Shown here piece after piece: positions 9,267 to 21,179 of a stretch of DNA of 64,000 nucleotides (position 1 is the first letter of the stretch; each line of letters starts with the position of its first letter). The notes under the pieces were generated by a model that searched no databases, had not been told where the DNA came from, and worked only from the letters and a program-made list of their open reading frames with translations. This stretch comes from Fistulifera solaris. Lineage: Eukaryota; Bacillariophyta; Bacillariophyceae; Naviculales; Stauroneidaceae. The translations under genes were made by a program, and so were the position numbers. The stretch covers positions 186,001-250,000 of the forward strand of contig AP026169.1 in NCBI GenBank assembly GCA_030295235.1, in the 5' to 3' direction.

Positions 9267-12200
9267 ATGTCTGGCTACGGAAGTGGTCAGTTCAACGACA
9301 ACGCAGAAATGCACGCAGAGATGCATGCGGAGCTTGAACGTCTTCGTCGTCAACAGCAGGCCGCGACTTGGTCTGCGTTAGCAGCAAGAGCTCGACAGCA
9401 AGGTTATCCTGCAGCGCCAACTGCACATTTGGGTTTGATGGGTGCCGGAGACGCTTCGGCTTCGTACTACGCTCGCGCTCCTGGTTACGCCAGATATGCG
9501 GGATTGTCGGATCCTGCTTACGGAGCCCGAGTGCAAGCCGACCAGAACCAGCTGGCACAGCTCCACCATGCCGTTTTTGGAAGACAACCTGCTGTTCAGC
9601 AGCTGGCAAGCAATTACACATATGCAGCTCCGGCTGGTGCTGTGACTGGGTACGCAGAGACTGCCACACCTACCCATCGATCGCCTGCCGAACAACAAAG
9701 GTTTCCCTACGCACTCAACGCGGGTGCTACCCCTTCTCCGGCCTCATATGATAACTATGCATCTCGCAATTCCTACGTTAGTCCACCGAAACCAGCGTCG
9801 ACCTCAGCTTCCGCGCAACGTCCTCCAACTTCTACTTTGAGCTCCACCAAAGTCCCAGCGAAGTCAACACCCAAATCAAAAGCTACCCCAGGGAAAAGCC
9901 CTGCCGTGACTCCCGCCAGTTCCAAAACTACTCCGAAAACTCCCAAATCAGGAAGTAGTTATGGTAGCAGCATGTCCAAGGCGAGCGAGAAATCGAGAGA
10001 ACAGAATACGCCAAAGCGTGTCGCGACGAGTGATGGCAAAATCCTTGTCGATGGGAAAGAAACTTATTACTCGGGACATGTACCTATTGGTTTTGAAGAA
10101 GACAAATATTGGATTTCAGAGCTACAGGTGTATTTGCGGTCGCATTTTGCCGAAGCTTTTGCTGCTACGGAGGAAGATGTTGCCGCTCCGATGCATGGTC
10201 GGAACAAGCCGATCGTGTTGGGACAGGTGGGAATTCGTTGTATGTACTGCAAAGGTAAGGCATTGATTCATTCTATGTTGCTCTTCATGCTATTTATAAC
10301 CGTTCCATTAATATACTGCAGGAGATAATCCAGCCGAACGAGGACAGCAATCGACGTCGTACCCCAGTCAAATAAGTGGCATCTATAATTCGGTGCAGCA
10401 AATGCTGCGTCTTCACCTAGATTGCTGTCTTTCTATGCCTGTAGAAGTACGCTCGAAGATAGAATTCATGAAAGAGTGTTGCAATAGCCGGGGTGGTCGC
10501 AAGCAATACTGGATAGAGGCGGCAAAGCGCCGGGGATTAGTCGACACGCCAGATGGTATCCACTTCGGACGTGACCCATTGGCGCCATTGCCAGATCATG
10601 TAGGGCCCTCGGTGACAAAGGACGGTCGCCGAAAGCGTGCGATCAAGACCTCCGAAGAAGCTGTTGTGGCTCCCCCTCAAGAACTTCCGCCACCACCCCC
10701 CTCCTGTAGACGATAGGCCTCTGGTGTTTGAGGAAGATCGTCCACTCATCAGTGATTATTTGTATTTGACACTCGAGCAAATGGCTCCGTGTACTTTAAT
10801 GGAAGCAGATCGGGTCGGATGCTACAAAACTCGTAAAGTTGGCTTTCCCGGTTTAGCCTGCAAGCACTGCGTGGGTCAAGCTGGTTGTGGTCGATATTTT
10901 CCAGCTTCGGAAGCGTCGCTGTCACAGACGACCACTTCACAGACCATCATGAATCACGTTCGCAACTGCCGTCGTTGCCCTACCGAAATTCGCGAAAATT
11001 TTGAAGTCATGAAGCGCAATCGAATGGGGCCCGATGGGAAGCGCGCTGATAAACCGAAACATGGCGGGCGCAAGGTTTTCTTTCATAGATTGTGGTGCCG
11101 TATTCAAGGTTTGGAGATTCATGAGGAAGAGATAAAACTCGACGACCCTGCACCCAAGAGGACAAAGCCTTATGCGAAGAAATCGAGAAAAAGATCATAT
11201 GATAGCGACGGTGAGTCCGGTGAGGATGACGGCGAGGCACTGACTTCCGAGGGTGAATGTGACTCCGAGGCCGAAAGCGAGGCCAGTGAGAAGAAACCGA
11301 GCAGGCGCAGATCGTCCCCGGGAAAAAGGAAGTCAGAAAAAGAATTTTGGTTTGAGGGGTGTGTTCGTCTCACCAAAACAGACGACCCACATTGGCTTTC
11401 TGAAATGGAATGCTTCGCCAGAAGTGACCTCGTCGAAATATTTAGTCTCGACGATGAGGATGAACTTGAAAGTTACACTGGTAGAAAGGAGCCAGCAATT
11501 GGGCAAGTGGGTATCCGATGCGCCTTCTGCAAGTCAATTCCGCCTCAAGATCGGCCCACTGGGTCTGTCGCGTTTCCGGAGTCGCTCTCAGCTATTCATT
11601 TGAAGGTGGCAGACATGATTCGATTGCACTTTCCAAACTGCCCATCACTGTCAGACGAAGCCAGAGAAACTTTCAAGTCGCTTCGTGGCTTTGATGCAAA
11701 AGTAGCTAGCGATGATGCGCAGCAGTACTGGGTTGATGCTGCCCGTGACATTGGATTGGCCAACTTTCCAACGGATGGGAAAAAGAGCAATGCTTGGGGA
11801 CTTGCTTTCCGGCGTGATCCCCTTCAGCCAAGTCCAGCAGATGAGTTAGATCTTGAAGTCGGTAACCCGAAGGATGTTTCCAACAAGAGTTCTCTGGTCA
11901 AAATTGACGATAGGGGATTGTGCACTGATCAAGTAATGCTTCTGCTGCGCCAAGTCATCCCCTGTCGCTTTAAGAAGAGCGACCGCCGTTCTGGGCCTGG
12001 TTACCGGGGTAGAGATAGATCTATGGGGTTCCCTGGCTTGTCGTGTAAGCACTGTGCAGGAAAGAACACTCTGGGTCGCTACTTTCCAGTATCTGCGAAG
12101 AACATGACCGATTGCACAAGCAACTCGTTACAGACTCATATTGCCTCTTGTGTCTATTGTCCCGAACCCATTCGCGCTTCATTGGCGTATCTTAGTCATC

Positions 12201-12670
12201 GCAGCATCCTCCAAAAGGCTGAACTTCGAGGATGCTGGAAGAAAGCATTCTTTAGAAAGATATGGGATAGGTTGCATGTTGAACGTAAATGGATATCGGC
12301 TGATGACGAGGCAGGGCTTCCTGACATGAAGAGTGATAAACACGGAGACGATGATGATGTGAGCGAGGATGGGGTAGAAGGCGGTGGTTCCTATGACGAC
12401 GATGATGTTGGTGGGGAAGAAGATGACGATGGAGGAGAAAGTGACAGCGACAAAGAGGAAGTACTTGGAGACCAGATGGAAGCTTTGATCAAAGCAGCAG
12501 CAATCTGGCTGACTGAGCAAGATACTGTCACAGATTCGGCTAGGGCAAACGCTCGAGCGTCTAAGCAGCAATCCCGTAGTTTACCGTCCAAGAGACCCAC
12601 AAGCAGCAGCTCCAACCGCGCTCTTGGAGACCAGGCCGTGTCGACTAAAAGGCGGCGTGTGCACTTTTGA
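9267..12670 (+). CDS. Large protein with duplicated zinc-binding modules
   Basis: Starts at ATG 9267 and is about 1,110 residues long. Exon 1 ends at 10254; the intron is 10255-10321 (GTAAGG...TGCAG). The N terminus (about 290 residues) is Ala/Gln- then Ser/Thr/Pro/Lys-rich and probably disordered. Then come two module types alternating A-B-A-B. Module A has WISELQVYL or WLSEMECFA, GQVGIRCxxCK, a Leu/His-rich helix, YWxxAA and FxRDPL. Module B has GFPGLxCKHC, GRYFP, HxxxCxxCP and a basic WxRI/L helix. Cys and His spacing suggests zinc binding. Acidic Ser/Glu/Asp tracts separate the copies and close the protein, with a basic KRRR near the end. The frame changes once near a six-C run (10696-10701), where one C too many would explain it. 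The nearest guess is a nuclear regulatory protein of a diatom-expanded family. No named family recognised. Confidence 0.78.
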
Positions 12671-13260
12671 AGGTGTCAATGAACTGCCAGGTATGATAGC
12701 GAACGCGGTGGCGGCTTTACGCCGGTGGAGAAGCAGGGAGACAATGAAAGTCGACGACGCTTTAGTGCATAGTCTCTTCAATAGAAAGTGTAAGCTATTT
12801 GTGATGGGTGACTCGGGGTATCAAACCAGGAGATAGGCGTCATCAGTCATGTTAGCAATCAAAGCGTAATTAAGGGTCGGGTAATAATCACTAATGACCT
12901 AGAATAGTCATTGTCGGTCTTGTCTCATGCGCTATCACTGATGTAGTGGTAATTTTGTCACTTGACTTTAATCGTAAAACCTGAAAGGTTAAACTGAAGT
13001 AAAGGCTATGATGTACACGCTGTACCGAATGATCTCTGTATAATGATGAATAACGCCAAGCTCTTTCGGTTGGAACAAAAGATCTTTCCATTTCCCACCC
13101 GCACGGACATTCGAGTTGGAGCAGTCATTCTCGAGTTATTGTTTCTCATCGTGCATGCATTGCTCTGCTTGAGATCTCTCTTATAGGCATCTTGCAAGCA
13201 GAGAGATAGCTTAAAAGAGAATAGAAATTCACAAAAGTCTTCAGTTTCCTTCAGTTAACA
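12671..13260. other. Intergenic region, nothing recognised
   Basis: About 0.6 kb between two plus-strand genes. Short open stretches are without character. The final part presumably holds the promoter and leader of the next gene. Confidence 0.4.
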
Positions 13261-14822
13261 ATGTCGGATTCTGATGATAGTTCGAATGCCGGCCCGACGG
13301 AGGAAGACCGAAAAATGAAAGAGATGCTGGCCGAGTGGGATGAAAAAGATGACGACGACGATGTTTACGAAGACTCGGACGACGACGAGGATGATGACGC
13401 TGCCAAGGCCAAGAAGATCGCTCTACTGAGCGCTGCTGCTGACTCTGAAGAAGAGGAGGAGGACTCCGATGAGGACGAGGAAGAAGACGATAAGGGAGAC
13501 GATGGTGACGAGGAAGAAGACGATAATGGAGACGATGATGACGGGGAAGAAGACGATAAGGGAGACGATGATGACAGGGAAGAAGAAGAGGAGGAGGAGG
13601 AGGAAGAAGAAGAAGAAGAAGATGAAAGTCAGGAAGTAGAAGAGGAGGAAGAGGAGCAACCGGCGGCAGAGGAAGAAGTATCTGAAGACGATGAAGTTCC
13701 AGTTGAAAAGAAAAAGAAAAGACAAAAAGGAGAAGAAGGAGAAGAAAGAAAAAAAGGAGAAGAAGGAGAAGAAGAGTAAAAAAGACAAGAAGAAAGATTT
13801 CGATTCTGATGATGAAGCTGATGAAGAAGAAACTGTCGACAGAGGTGAAGAGATTGTAGATACCTTGAAAAGAAACCCAAGAAGAAGAAAGAAAAGGTCA
13901 AGACGAAGAAGATAACGGATGTAGACGAAGACGACGATGAGGAAGCTATCAAGATGAAGCAAATGATGGCAGGTTGGGACTTGGCCGGAGATGATGACGA
14001 TGATGACGATGATGAAGACGCAAGTGACGACACCAGTGAAGAGAGCGAGCGTGAAGTCATTCTTGACGACAACGTGCTCGATCATATCGTCCTTGCCGCA
14101 CCTGACCTCGACGACGCTATCAAAGAGTTTAAGAAAAGAACTGGAACCGAACCAGTCGTTGCTGGAACCATCAAGGGCCTGGGTATCAAGTGCGCTCGTG
14201 CCTCTTTTAATGATACAAGTTACATCGAGATCATCGCCCCGGATCCAAAAGGACCGGGTCCCATTGGTGAACTTCTCAAGTCAAAGGCGATCACTGAGCT
14301 GACTCCTTTCCACTATGCCATCAGATCGTCTAAAACTGAGACCTTGAAGGATGAAGTAAGCCAGTTCGGCTACACGCCAGACCATATTACTATGTTTGGA
14401 GCTAAGGCTGATGGCAGTCCTCGCAAGTGGGAGATGCTGTACTTGTACGGCCACAAGATGGGCGGTATCTGCCCCTTTTCATTAACTGGAACAACTCAGA
14501 CCACCCATGTGCTACGCTCCCGGTTGTGGGCAAATTGAAGAAGTTTACTATTCGCGCTCCTGAAGGCGATCCTGTACATGAACTACTTGAGCACGCTGGA
14601 GTTGACTCTATCAATATCGAGACAGGTAAACCAAAGATTTCTTTCCAATTTAGCAGCGCAGAAGGAACAGTAAAGTTCTCTGCTAGCAAGGCCGTAGGGT
14701 TCAAATTCCCTGGCTTTGAAGACGAGGACGGAGAAGATGCTAGTGATGAAGACATGGAATTCGAGTCTCCAGCTGCGCCCGAACTTCTTCCTGTTGGTGA
14801 TATCGATGATGATAGCGAATAA
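13261..14822 (+). CDS. Acidic protein with glyoxalase-like domain
   Basis: The N terminus is extremely acidic (Asp/Glu runs over about 150 residues), then a Lys/Glu-rich segment, then a second acidic stretch, and finally a glyoxalase-like domain from LDHIVLAAPDLDDAI (about base 14076) to the C terminus. The domain carries HIVLAxxDLDxA, an ASF-DTSYIEII strand and PFHYAIRS, as in the Glyoxalase_3/VOC-like family. Metal-binding His and Glu may be kept but the reaction is unknown. The frame changes three times: near 13708-13725 (one base extra), near 13863-13866 (one short) and at the four-T run 14476-14479 (one short). Protein character continues across each, so I treat it as one gene. The acidic-plus-basic N terminus recalls nuclear or nucleolar chaperones. 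The end is convergent with the NAGS gene. Confidence 0.72.
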
Positions 14823-14906
14823 AGTAAACGTAATCTTGCCGGTTCTTTAATGATACTATTTTACCAATATTCTATAGAAAAATTTGCGCCCTCCAAGCAA
14901 ACAGTC

Positions 14907-16788
14907 TCAACGGTTCCACCAAAGCTCATTTGCATCAAGGTCGCGGACGCTTTCGATCCGTTTCAGATAAATCTTGCTCTTTCGAACGTGGTTATACGTT
15001 GCTTGACGACTTGGAGGCAGCTCTTCAACCCCAACTTCTTCAAACCCCCGTTCCAAGAACCATTCCATCGTTTGCGTGCTAAGCACGAAGATAGAGGTGC
15101 ATCCATGCATGACGCACATCCGTTCCAGATAACCTAGCATGGCATCACCACGACCACCTTTTCGGTACTCGGAATTCACTACTAAGCAGCCAATTTCGGC
15201 ATAGCCTTTTTCAAACTGTTTTAACTGGCCACATGCCACGATGAGGTTGTCACGGGTATATACATAGTACATTTCAATGTCTTTTTCGAGGACATTCTTT
15301 GGACGATCAATAAGTGTACCCATTTTTATCAGAGGTGAAATCAATTCATAAATCCCGCTCACATCATTCACATTTGCTCTACGGATACCTTCATAAAGGT
15401 CTCCGGAAAGGAGAGTCCCACTTCCGTCCCGCGTGTATAACTCTTGCAGGACTGAGCCATACTTGGGAGAAATGATGTGAGCTCGCTTTACCCCGTTCTC
15501 GACCGCTTCGACAGACCATCCTATCTTGTGCAGCATATCAACCGTTGATGGATCTCTACCGGCCATACGATCGCTTATTGTCGAGAATCCTTTTTTATTA
15601 ATCGCGAGGCCTGAGTAATCGAGCAATGCTTTGGCGTCTGAAAATCTCAAACTCTGAATCTTTTTGCCATGGACCGTGCTTCTCAGTTCGGTTTCTTTTT
15701 CGGTAAAGAAAATGACTTTACTGGCTTTCATTGCCCCAGCAACAGTTGCCGCCAAACTTTCTGAACATACATTGAAAACTTCCCCCGAAGGACTGACCCC
15801 CAAAGTGGTTAGAAGGCAAATGTCACGATTGTCGTGTAGGCGTTTGATTTTATCAACTTCCACTTTCCGGACGAAGCCTGTGTATCTAGAGAAGAAACAA
15901 CACATAATGAGAATGCCGATGTACAAGCGCTACGAGAAATATCGGCCATACGTACTCGTAATCAATCCCATCTAGAATACCTAAAGGCTGCGCGGAGTAA
16001 AAGTTACCCGAGACGACATTGCCATCCATTCCCGAGCTCTGCAGTCGCAGTGCCCGAGCCAATTCGCGCTCCACCTCAAATCGAACGTATCCAGCTTCCT
16101 CTTTCACAACTCGGAGTGTATCTTTGTCGGTAACTCTGACACCGGCCAAACGATGTTTTTCGTTCAATCGCTTCTCAATCTGATGTCGGCAGCCTACTAC
16201 CAAGACGACCTTCATACCCAACAACCAAGTCAGGGCGATGTCATTCATGAGATTCCGGAAAATCGCCGGGTCTTCTAAATCCAGAAGACCACCGGGGATA
16301 TGGTAAACGGCTAGAGTATTTCTATGGTTGGCGATATAGTTGGCACTGCCACGGAACATGGAAACAAAGGGCAGGTGTCGAAGCTGTTCTGCGACATCGG
16401 GGTCGATGGGGTCGGCAGGCGTATGGATAGTGACGATTTCTATTTCGCTGGGATCAATAGATAACACAGAAGCTAGAACAGATTGGTATGATCTGCTTTC
16501 TGTTACATTCAAACCGTTCGATGAGTCGGGCTGACCATCTTCGTTGAAGAGGGGGAAAGCGACACCGCCGACTGGTACACTACTTTGACTCGTTTCGTCT
16601 TTTTCGAAGTTACTTGTTTTTGATAATAAATGCCCCAGCCTTTCTCGACAATGAAGCGATAAAGCTCGCGATCGAGGTGAAAACCCATGGACAAAACAGA
16701 TCCACGAGCACGAGAAATAAAAAAGTCTGAGGAGTCGAACATCCAAACTTCTCGGCAGCGAAGCTAGTGTCCCTCGTCTTTGTGTCAT
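14907..16788 (-). CDS. N-acetylglutamate synthase (amino-acid acetyltransferase), likely plastid
   Basis: Makes N-acetylglutamate from glutamate and acetyl-CoA, the first step of arginine biosynthesis. Exon 1 is 16788-15956, the intron 15955-15886 (GTACGT...CTCTAG), exon 2 15885-14907; the junction gives DGIDYEYTGFVRKVE, as in ArgA-type enzymes. The protein is about 603 residues: an amino-acid-kinase-like domain (VVLVVGCRHQIEKRL; GGLLDLEDP) followed by a GNAT domain with the acetyl-CoA motif CLVVNSEYRKGGRG. The N terminus has a basic stretch, a hydrophobic segment (LFYFSCSWICFVHG) and then FSP, which fits signal peptide plus Phe at the transit-peptide start, so plastid import is likely. In two-domain ArgA proteins the kinase domain is usually non-catalytic and binds arginine. 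The frame is intact. Confidence 0.9.
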
Positions 16789-17501
16789 AAGCAGCTGCTT
16801 TTGTGGCTTAACCTTTTTTTGAGCAGCGAAAACGCCTCCGCTTGATGTAGTCAGGAATTGATTGAAATTGCAAAAGCCGAAGCGGAAGTTTCAAAAAATC
16901 TCCTTTATAAAATATTAACACAAACACTAAAATTAACACATATATATCCTTTTGCAGATGCTGCAGTTTGCGAAAGCAATCGATTAGCACGTTTCGTAGA
17001 CGTCGTTACGGGTCTTTCCATTAATTAGCTACAATCGCCGCAGCGACACTAGATTGTTATGTTAAAAACAAAAAGTAACTCTTGATCTTACAATATAAGG
17101 TACAGTCATTTCGGGCATGGATAAGGTCCAAAATCGAGACACACAGCAGCGGCAGCGTGGATCGATCAACCATCATCCATCATGGTGTTGAGCTCCAGTG
17201 CTCCAGTACAAAATGTACGTGCCATTTTCGTCCGACTTCGACTGGAGGCGCAGTGCGTTAACGGGTTAACGATGAAGTGTTGCAGCGACTGTTATTAGCA
17301 TCAACAATAATCTATTAACATCGAAACATCCAACAGAGATCCCTTCGATATTGCAGTTACCCTTCGTTGAGTCCCTAAGGTAAATCAGGAGCGCTCAAGG
17401 TCCCTGTAAAGGAGAGCTGCGGTGGACTCTTTGAAGGGACTTGGGTCTGCTCCGCCTATCATTCCATTTGCTATTGTTCGTTTGTAGGGAAGCAATCAAG
17501 C
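16789..17501. other. Divergent intergenic region
   Basis: The 0.7 kb between NAGS (minus) and the next gene (plus) should contain both promoters. The part around 16850-16990 is AT-rich. I see no coding sequence or RNA gene. Confidence 0.4.
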
Positions 17502-19415
17502 ATGCCTCGAACTACTGATTTGAAGAAAAAGCAGTTCGGACAAAACTTGAATAAGCTGGTTGTAAAACCTCCTCCGGTGGTGGGTAGTGGAAGTGGCGTT
17601 CAGCGCAACGGGCTGCTTCTGTTGAGTGCTACGAAGAAAGAAGGCGGACTTCTTTCGACACCGTCCGTTGACACAAACGCAGGAGCTGCGGCAAAGTTGC
17701 ACGAGTCTATGATCGTATCGACTCATGATGCACTTCTATCAGCTGTAACGGGGAAGGTAGAGAGAGATTCGAAACAGTTAGACGCTTGGGGTGTAGCTGA
17801 TAAACAAGAAACAGAACCACTTACGCATCCACCAGCACCGACTGCAGCTCCAGAAATTCAGGAAGTGAAAGTTACGGAAACTATTCAGGCGGAATCTACA
17901 AAGCATAATGAAACTTCTGGTTTAAACTGGGATGACTATGGTGGGCGTGAGACGGACTCAAACAGACAACTGAAGCAAGTCACGGTGGATGGCGATCTCG
18001 ATCAACAGGCTTATATGTCAAAGCTAGCCAAGGAACGCGCAGCACGATTAAATACCGAGGAATTGATGAAAAAGCGAGAAAATGAAATACGGTCGGCGGC
18101 GCGGTTAAAGGAGCTAGATGACAGAAAGGAAAAAGAGGCGCCGGCTATAACCCGCTCTATTTGGGAGCCAAAGGAGCCAAATAGAGGAGAGAACCTTTTC
18201 AGCGGACAGCGAAACCATCAAAACTCATATCAGAGTGGAGATTCTTCAATTAGTCACGGGCGGCAGTCTGAGGGCCCAGTCATTCATCTCTCCAGCTATG
18301 AAGATCGTGATAGGGGCGAAAGTCAATTATCTTCTGGTCCTCGGATGTTGTATGACCCAAAAAGTGGAAGTATGATAGCGGTGAAAATTCCAGAAGAGAA
18401 GAAGAAGCAACTAGTCCGCAAACCAAAGAAAGATAAGAAGCTTGAAACGAGGGAGGATTTAAAGAAGCCCCTCAAGATCAAGAAGGAAACATCCAAGCAG
18501 CAAGGAAAAAGTTTCCGCGCACGTGCGGCGTTCTTTATGAGCGCGATGCACTGGGTCAAATACGCTGTGCTGACGGTTGTGAAGGCGATCTGGGCTATGG
18601 GGCACATAGTGTTCCTGGTGGAAAGGTTAAAAATCCGGATGCTTACGCAGAGCTCATGAAGGCACAGGATGCAGAAAATGGGACGTCGACCTACAACTCT
18701 AGATCGTTGCAATTGCTAGGACTGAAAGGCTCTAACATGGCCCTTCAAACAGGTTTGATGGGCACACATGATGACCATGAATCAAATCTCCTTGCGATGA
18801 ATTCTTTCGATCTAGTTACAGCTGATGACAAGCTTGAGCTTGTAACCGGGGTAGATGATTCTCCAACCTTAAAACCGACAGCAAAGGAATGGGCTCCCAG
18901 TCAGGCTGCAATAGCTGCTATTGTCGCTTCTAGAAGTAAAAAATCCAGAACCTTTTGAAGATAGTGATGATGAGGAAGAGGAAGACGACGGTTATTTGGT
19001 CGATGGCATAGGAGGCGGTGGAGATGATGGCCCCCTGGGCCTTGGATTTGATCCAACTCAAGACATGGACGGACTATCGCGATCTCCGCCTCGTACGGCG
19101 GAAGACACTGACCAGTTGGCGGCTGCCGTCGACTTGGAGTCACTAAAGATTGACCCACCCATTTTTAGTTTATCATCTCAAGGTGGACCTCTATCCGCGC
19201 AAAGCAATATTTTCGCCTTTGGGACATCGAGCACATGGGGCACCAAGTCCGGTGATACGAATGGTGACGATTGGGCGATGCCTACGGGTATTAGTGGTGC
19301 TGGTGCTGGATTGTTTGGCGGTATGAATGCTTTCGCCCAAAATAAAAATGACCCAACTGGTCACACATCGCCGTTCCTTGGCGGAGGGACATGGACGGCA
19401 CCAACACAACGATGA
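17502..19415 (+). CDS. Unknown protein with coiled and Cys-rich segments
   Basis: Starts at ATG 17502 and gives a product of about 635 residues after two apparent one-base breaks: one base short at the five-A run 18506-18510 and one extra at the six-A run 18938-18943. Segments in order: a basic N terminus; a charged, likely helical region (KLAKERAARLNTEELMKKR, about 165-205); the motif RMLYDPKSGSMIAV; a Lys-rich stretch; a Cys-bearing block (RTCGVLYERDALGQIRC then ADGCEGDLGYGAHSV); an acidic run (DSDDEEEEDDG); and a Gly/Ser/Thr-rich tail with WGT and FGG words. The DPKSGSM motif occurs in several large stramenopile and plant proteins of unknown role. Three Cys (and one His) could bind zinc. 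I do not recognise the family; an RNA-related or nuclear role is only a guess. Confidence 0.7.
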
Positions 19416-19849
19416 TCTGACAACGTAAATGGATTCGCAACCACAAGTGTTTAGTTTTGAAGTGTTTCGTTCTTGAAACAGTTCGTTATTTTGCGAGAGA
19501 ATTTGCGGCTAGACAGAGTCAACACATGCCGCCATGGCTGCGCCTAGCATGCTTTCAGACTAAAATCAGGGCAAGTCACTAGTGACTTCTGCTTTTATAT
19601 AATTTATTAACCATCTGGTAAGCAGCACTGCAGTCACGGTTGCAAGAATCAAGCGCAAGCTAAAGGGTTGATAGATAGGACTTAGTTACCGAGTACGATG
19701 TCTTACATCGATATTAGCTCACCTAGGTTAGTATTCGTGGAGAGAATCGCTTTGCGAGCAAGTATTGCAATACAATAGATGAACGAGAGCTCTACATTAG
19801 TTCGTGACGTTTTAATTACATCCATTACTCACGAGCATTAGTTAATCGT
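19416..19849. other. Convergent intergenic region
   Basis: Between two convergent genes. No gene or RNA recognised. Both polyadenylation regions must lie here. Confidence 0.4.
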
Positions 19850-20586
19850 TTACCAGCCTCCGTCGTCTTCAAGCTCACCAACGGATTGACGATAAGCTTC
19901 TGCCTGCCAAGCGGCTGCAGTATCTAATTCATACGGTTCAGACACCAATACTTCATCGTCTGCGCATTTCGCGAGCTGAATACGGGGTGAGGCACGGCAA
20001 TCACGGAAAAAGAGGATTTTCATGCAATCTTCAAGAAGAGCCCGAGCTTCGCCTTCTGTTAGGTCGGGTCGCCACTTCTCTCGCAACAAAGGCATCGCCA
20101 AGTAAGCTCCGAATCCTGTGGCAATAAAGTTGTCGCGGACTGTAGTACCAATTTTGTCCACGCTCCCCAAGAAAGGCTTTCCTTTCAGATCTTTTCCAGC
20201 AACCAATAACTCGTTCCAAAAGGGTTGAATTTACTTCGGCGACTGTAAAGGAGCATGCGAAGATAATTCCAAGTATTTTCCGCGGTCATGCCGCTTTCTT
20301 CCGTGTACAACGAGTCCATGACACTTGTAGTAGTTTCTTCCAAGGCCTTGGCCTTGAGAATTTCCAGAATACGCTGAAAGTCCGAATATTCACCAGATGC
20401 GCCGATTACAGTCTTTTCCACGGCATGTAGACGAGGAATGTTTTGAGCCTTTGCCATACTACCGTACGAAAGCAACGTATCAGCTGCTAACAGCACACCT
20501 TTGTCGTAAACGATACCCAAAACGGAAGTTCCTGTTACCATCGGTTGCACAGTGTGTTGACGCGAAGGAACAGCGGCCGGGAGCAT
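19850..20586 (-). CDS. PSMB4: 20S proteasome subunit beta-4 (PSMB4/PRE4 type), one frame break
   Basis: A structural beta subunit of the 20S core. The N-terminal part reads TGTSVLGIVYDKGVLLAADT, with the proteasome beta fold, YGS and NIPRLHAV; the C-terminal part reads FLGSVDKIGTTVRDNFIATGFGAYLAMPLLRE, then LTEGEARALLEDCMKILFFRD, which fits PSMB4 rather than the catalytic beta subunits. The residue after the propeptide is Thr, but the subunit is non-catalytic in other eukaryotes. A single-base break lies at the four-A run 20218-20221 (forward strand): one more base would join NPF to WNELLVAGKD, the usual family sequence. About 250 residues. Start is the first ATG; the neighbour on the left is convergent. 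Confidence 0.9.
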
Positions 20587-21179
20587 TGTAATCAGATAGA
20601 GAAGGGAAAAGAGTCGAATGGTAGAGGATGCGTTAGCTTTCGAGTATCACTTTGTTCAAGAGAAAAGATATCTATTACAGTATTCACTTTCTAAAAGTAA
20701 TACTATGTTCTTGCTGATGCTGCGGAATGCGCCGGCATCTTTCGGTCGCCTTCAGTGAACATCATTGGGACCAGATGATGACGATGCATGCGTGACTGAA
20801 CATGGGGAGATGGTACGACACCGTCCGTTTGCCCATCCAAGTTTTTCGTCTCAGGACTTAGAGGTGTGGCTTTTTCACTAGTGCCTGAAAGCTTCACCGG
20901 CCCACTACTGGGCTTGATGGGCTCCATTTTTTAGTGTGGACCTTTATGTACCCTATGGGGCCCAGGGCCTTTTAGGGCTCGATGGGCTTATGAACAGGCC
21001 CAGTACAAATTGCACGTAGGTCTCTACGTGCTTTCTTTTGTAACGCCATCGTCGCCGGATCGACGCGGCGCCGTTTTTTTTCTGCAAAAAAAATCGTTAT
21101 TCAATCGAAATGAAAACGCCGATTCATTTCCATCTCATGATCCGGTTTTCTTTTATAACAAATAAAACATGACTTAAGC
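20587..21179. other. Intergenic region holding transposon ends
   Basis: No host gene. It contains a hAT-like inverted end (20859 on) and GGGCTC/GGGCCC-type subterminal words (20895-21000). A run near 21070 is T- then A-rich. Confidence 0.5.
20807..20893. repeat. hAT-like terminal end with shared flank
   Basis: TAGAGGTGTGGCTTTTTC at 20859 matches the left end of the element at 25806 and, inverted, the right end at 26395. The about 40 bases before it (ACACCGTCCGTTTGCCCATC and on to TCAGGACT) also match the flank at 25765-25805, so the two copies share sequence on both sides of the end. Confidence 0.65.

Noticed and set aside
12179-12571. Minus-strand frame opposite the end of the zinc-module gene
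   Set aside because: Hydrophobic shadow of acidic codons; no own family features.
13423-14085. Long minus-strand open frame opposite the acidic gene
   Set aside because: It is the mirror of Glu/Asp-rich codons (a Phe/Leu/Ser-rich product), so a shadow rather than a gene.
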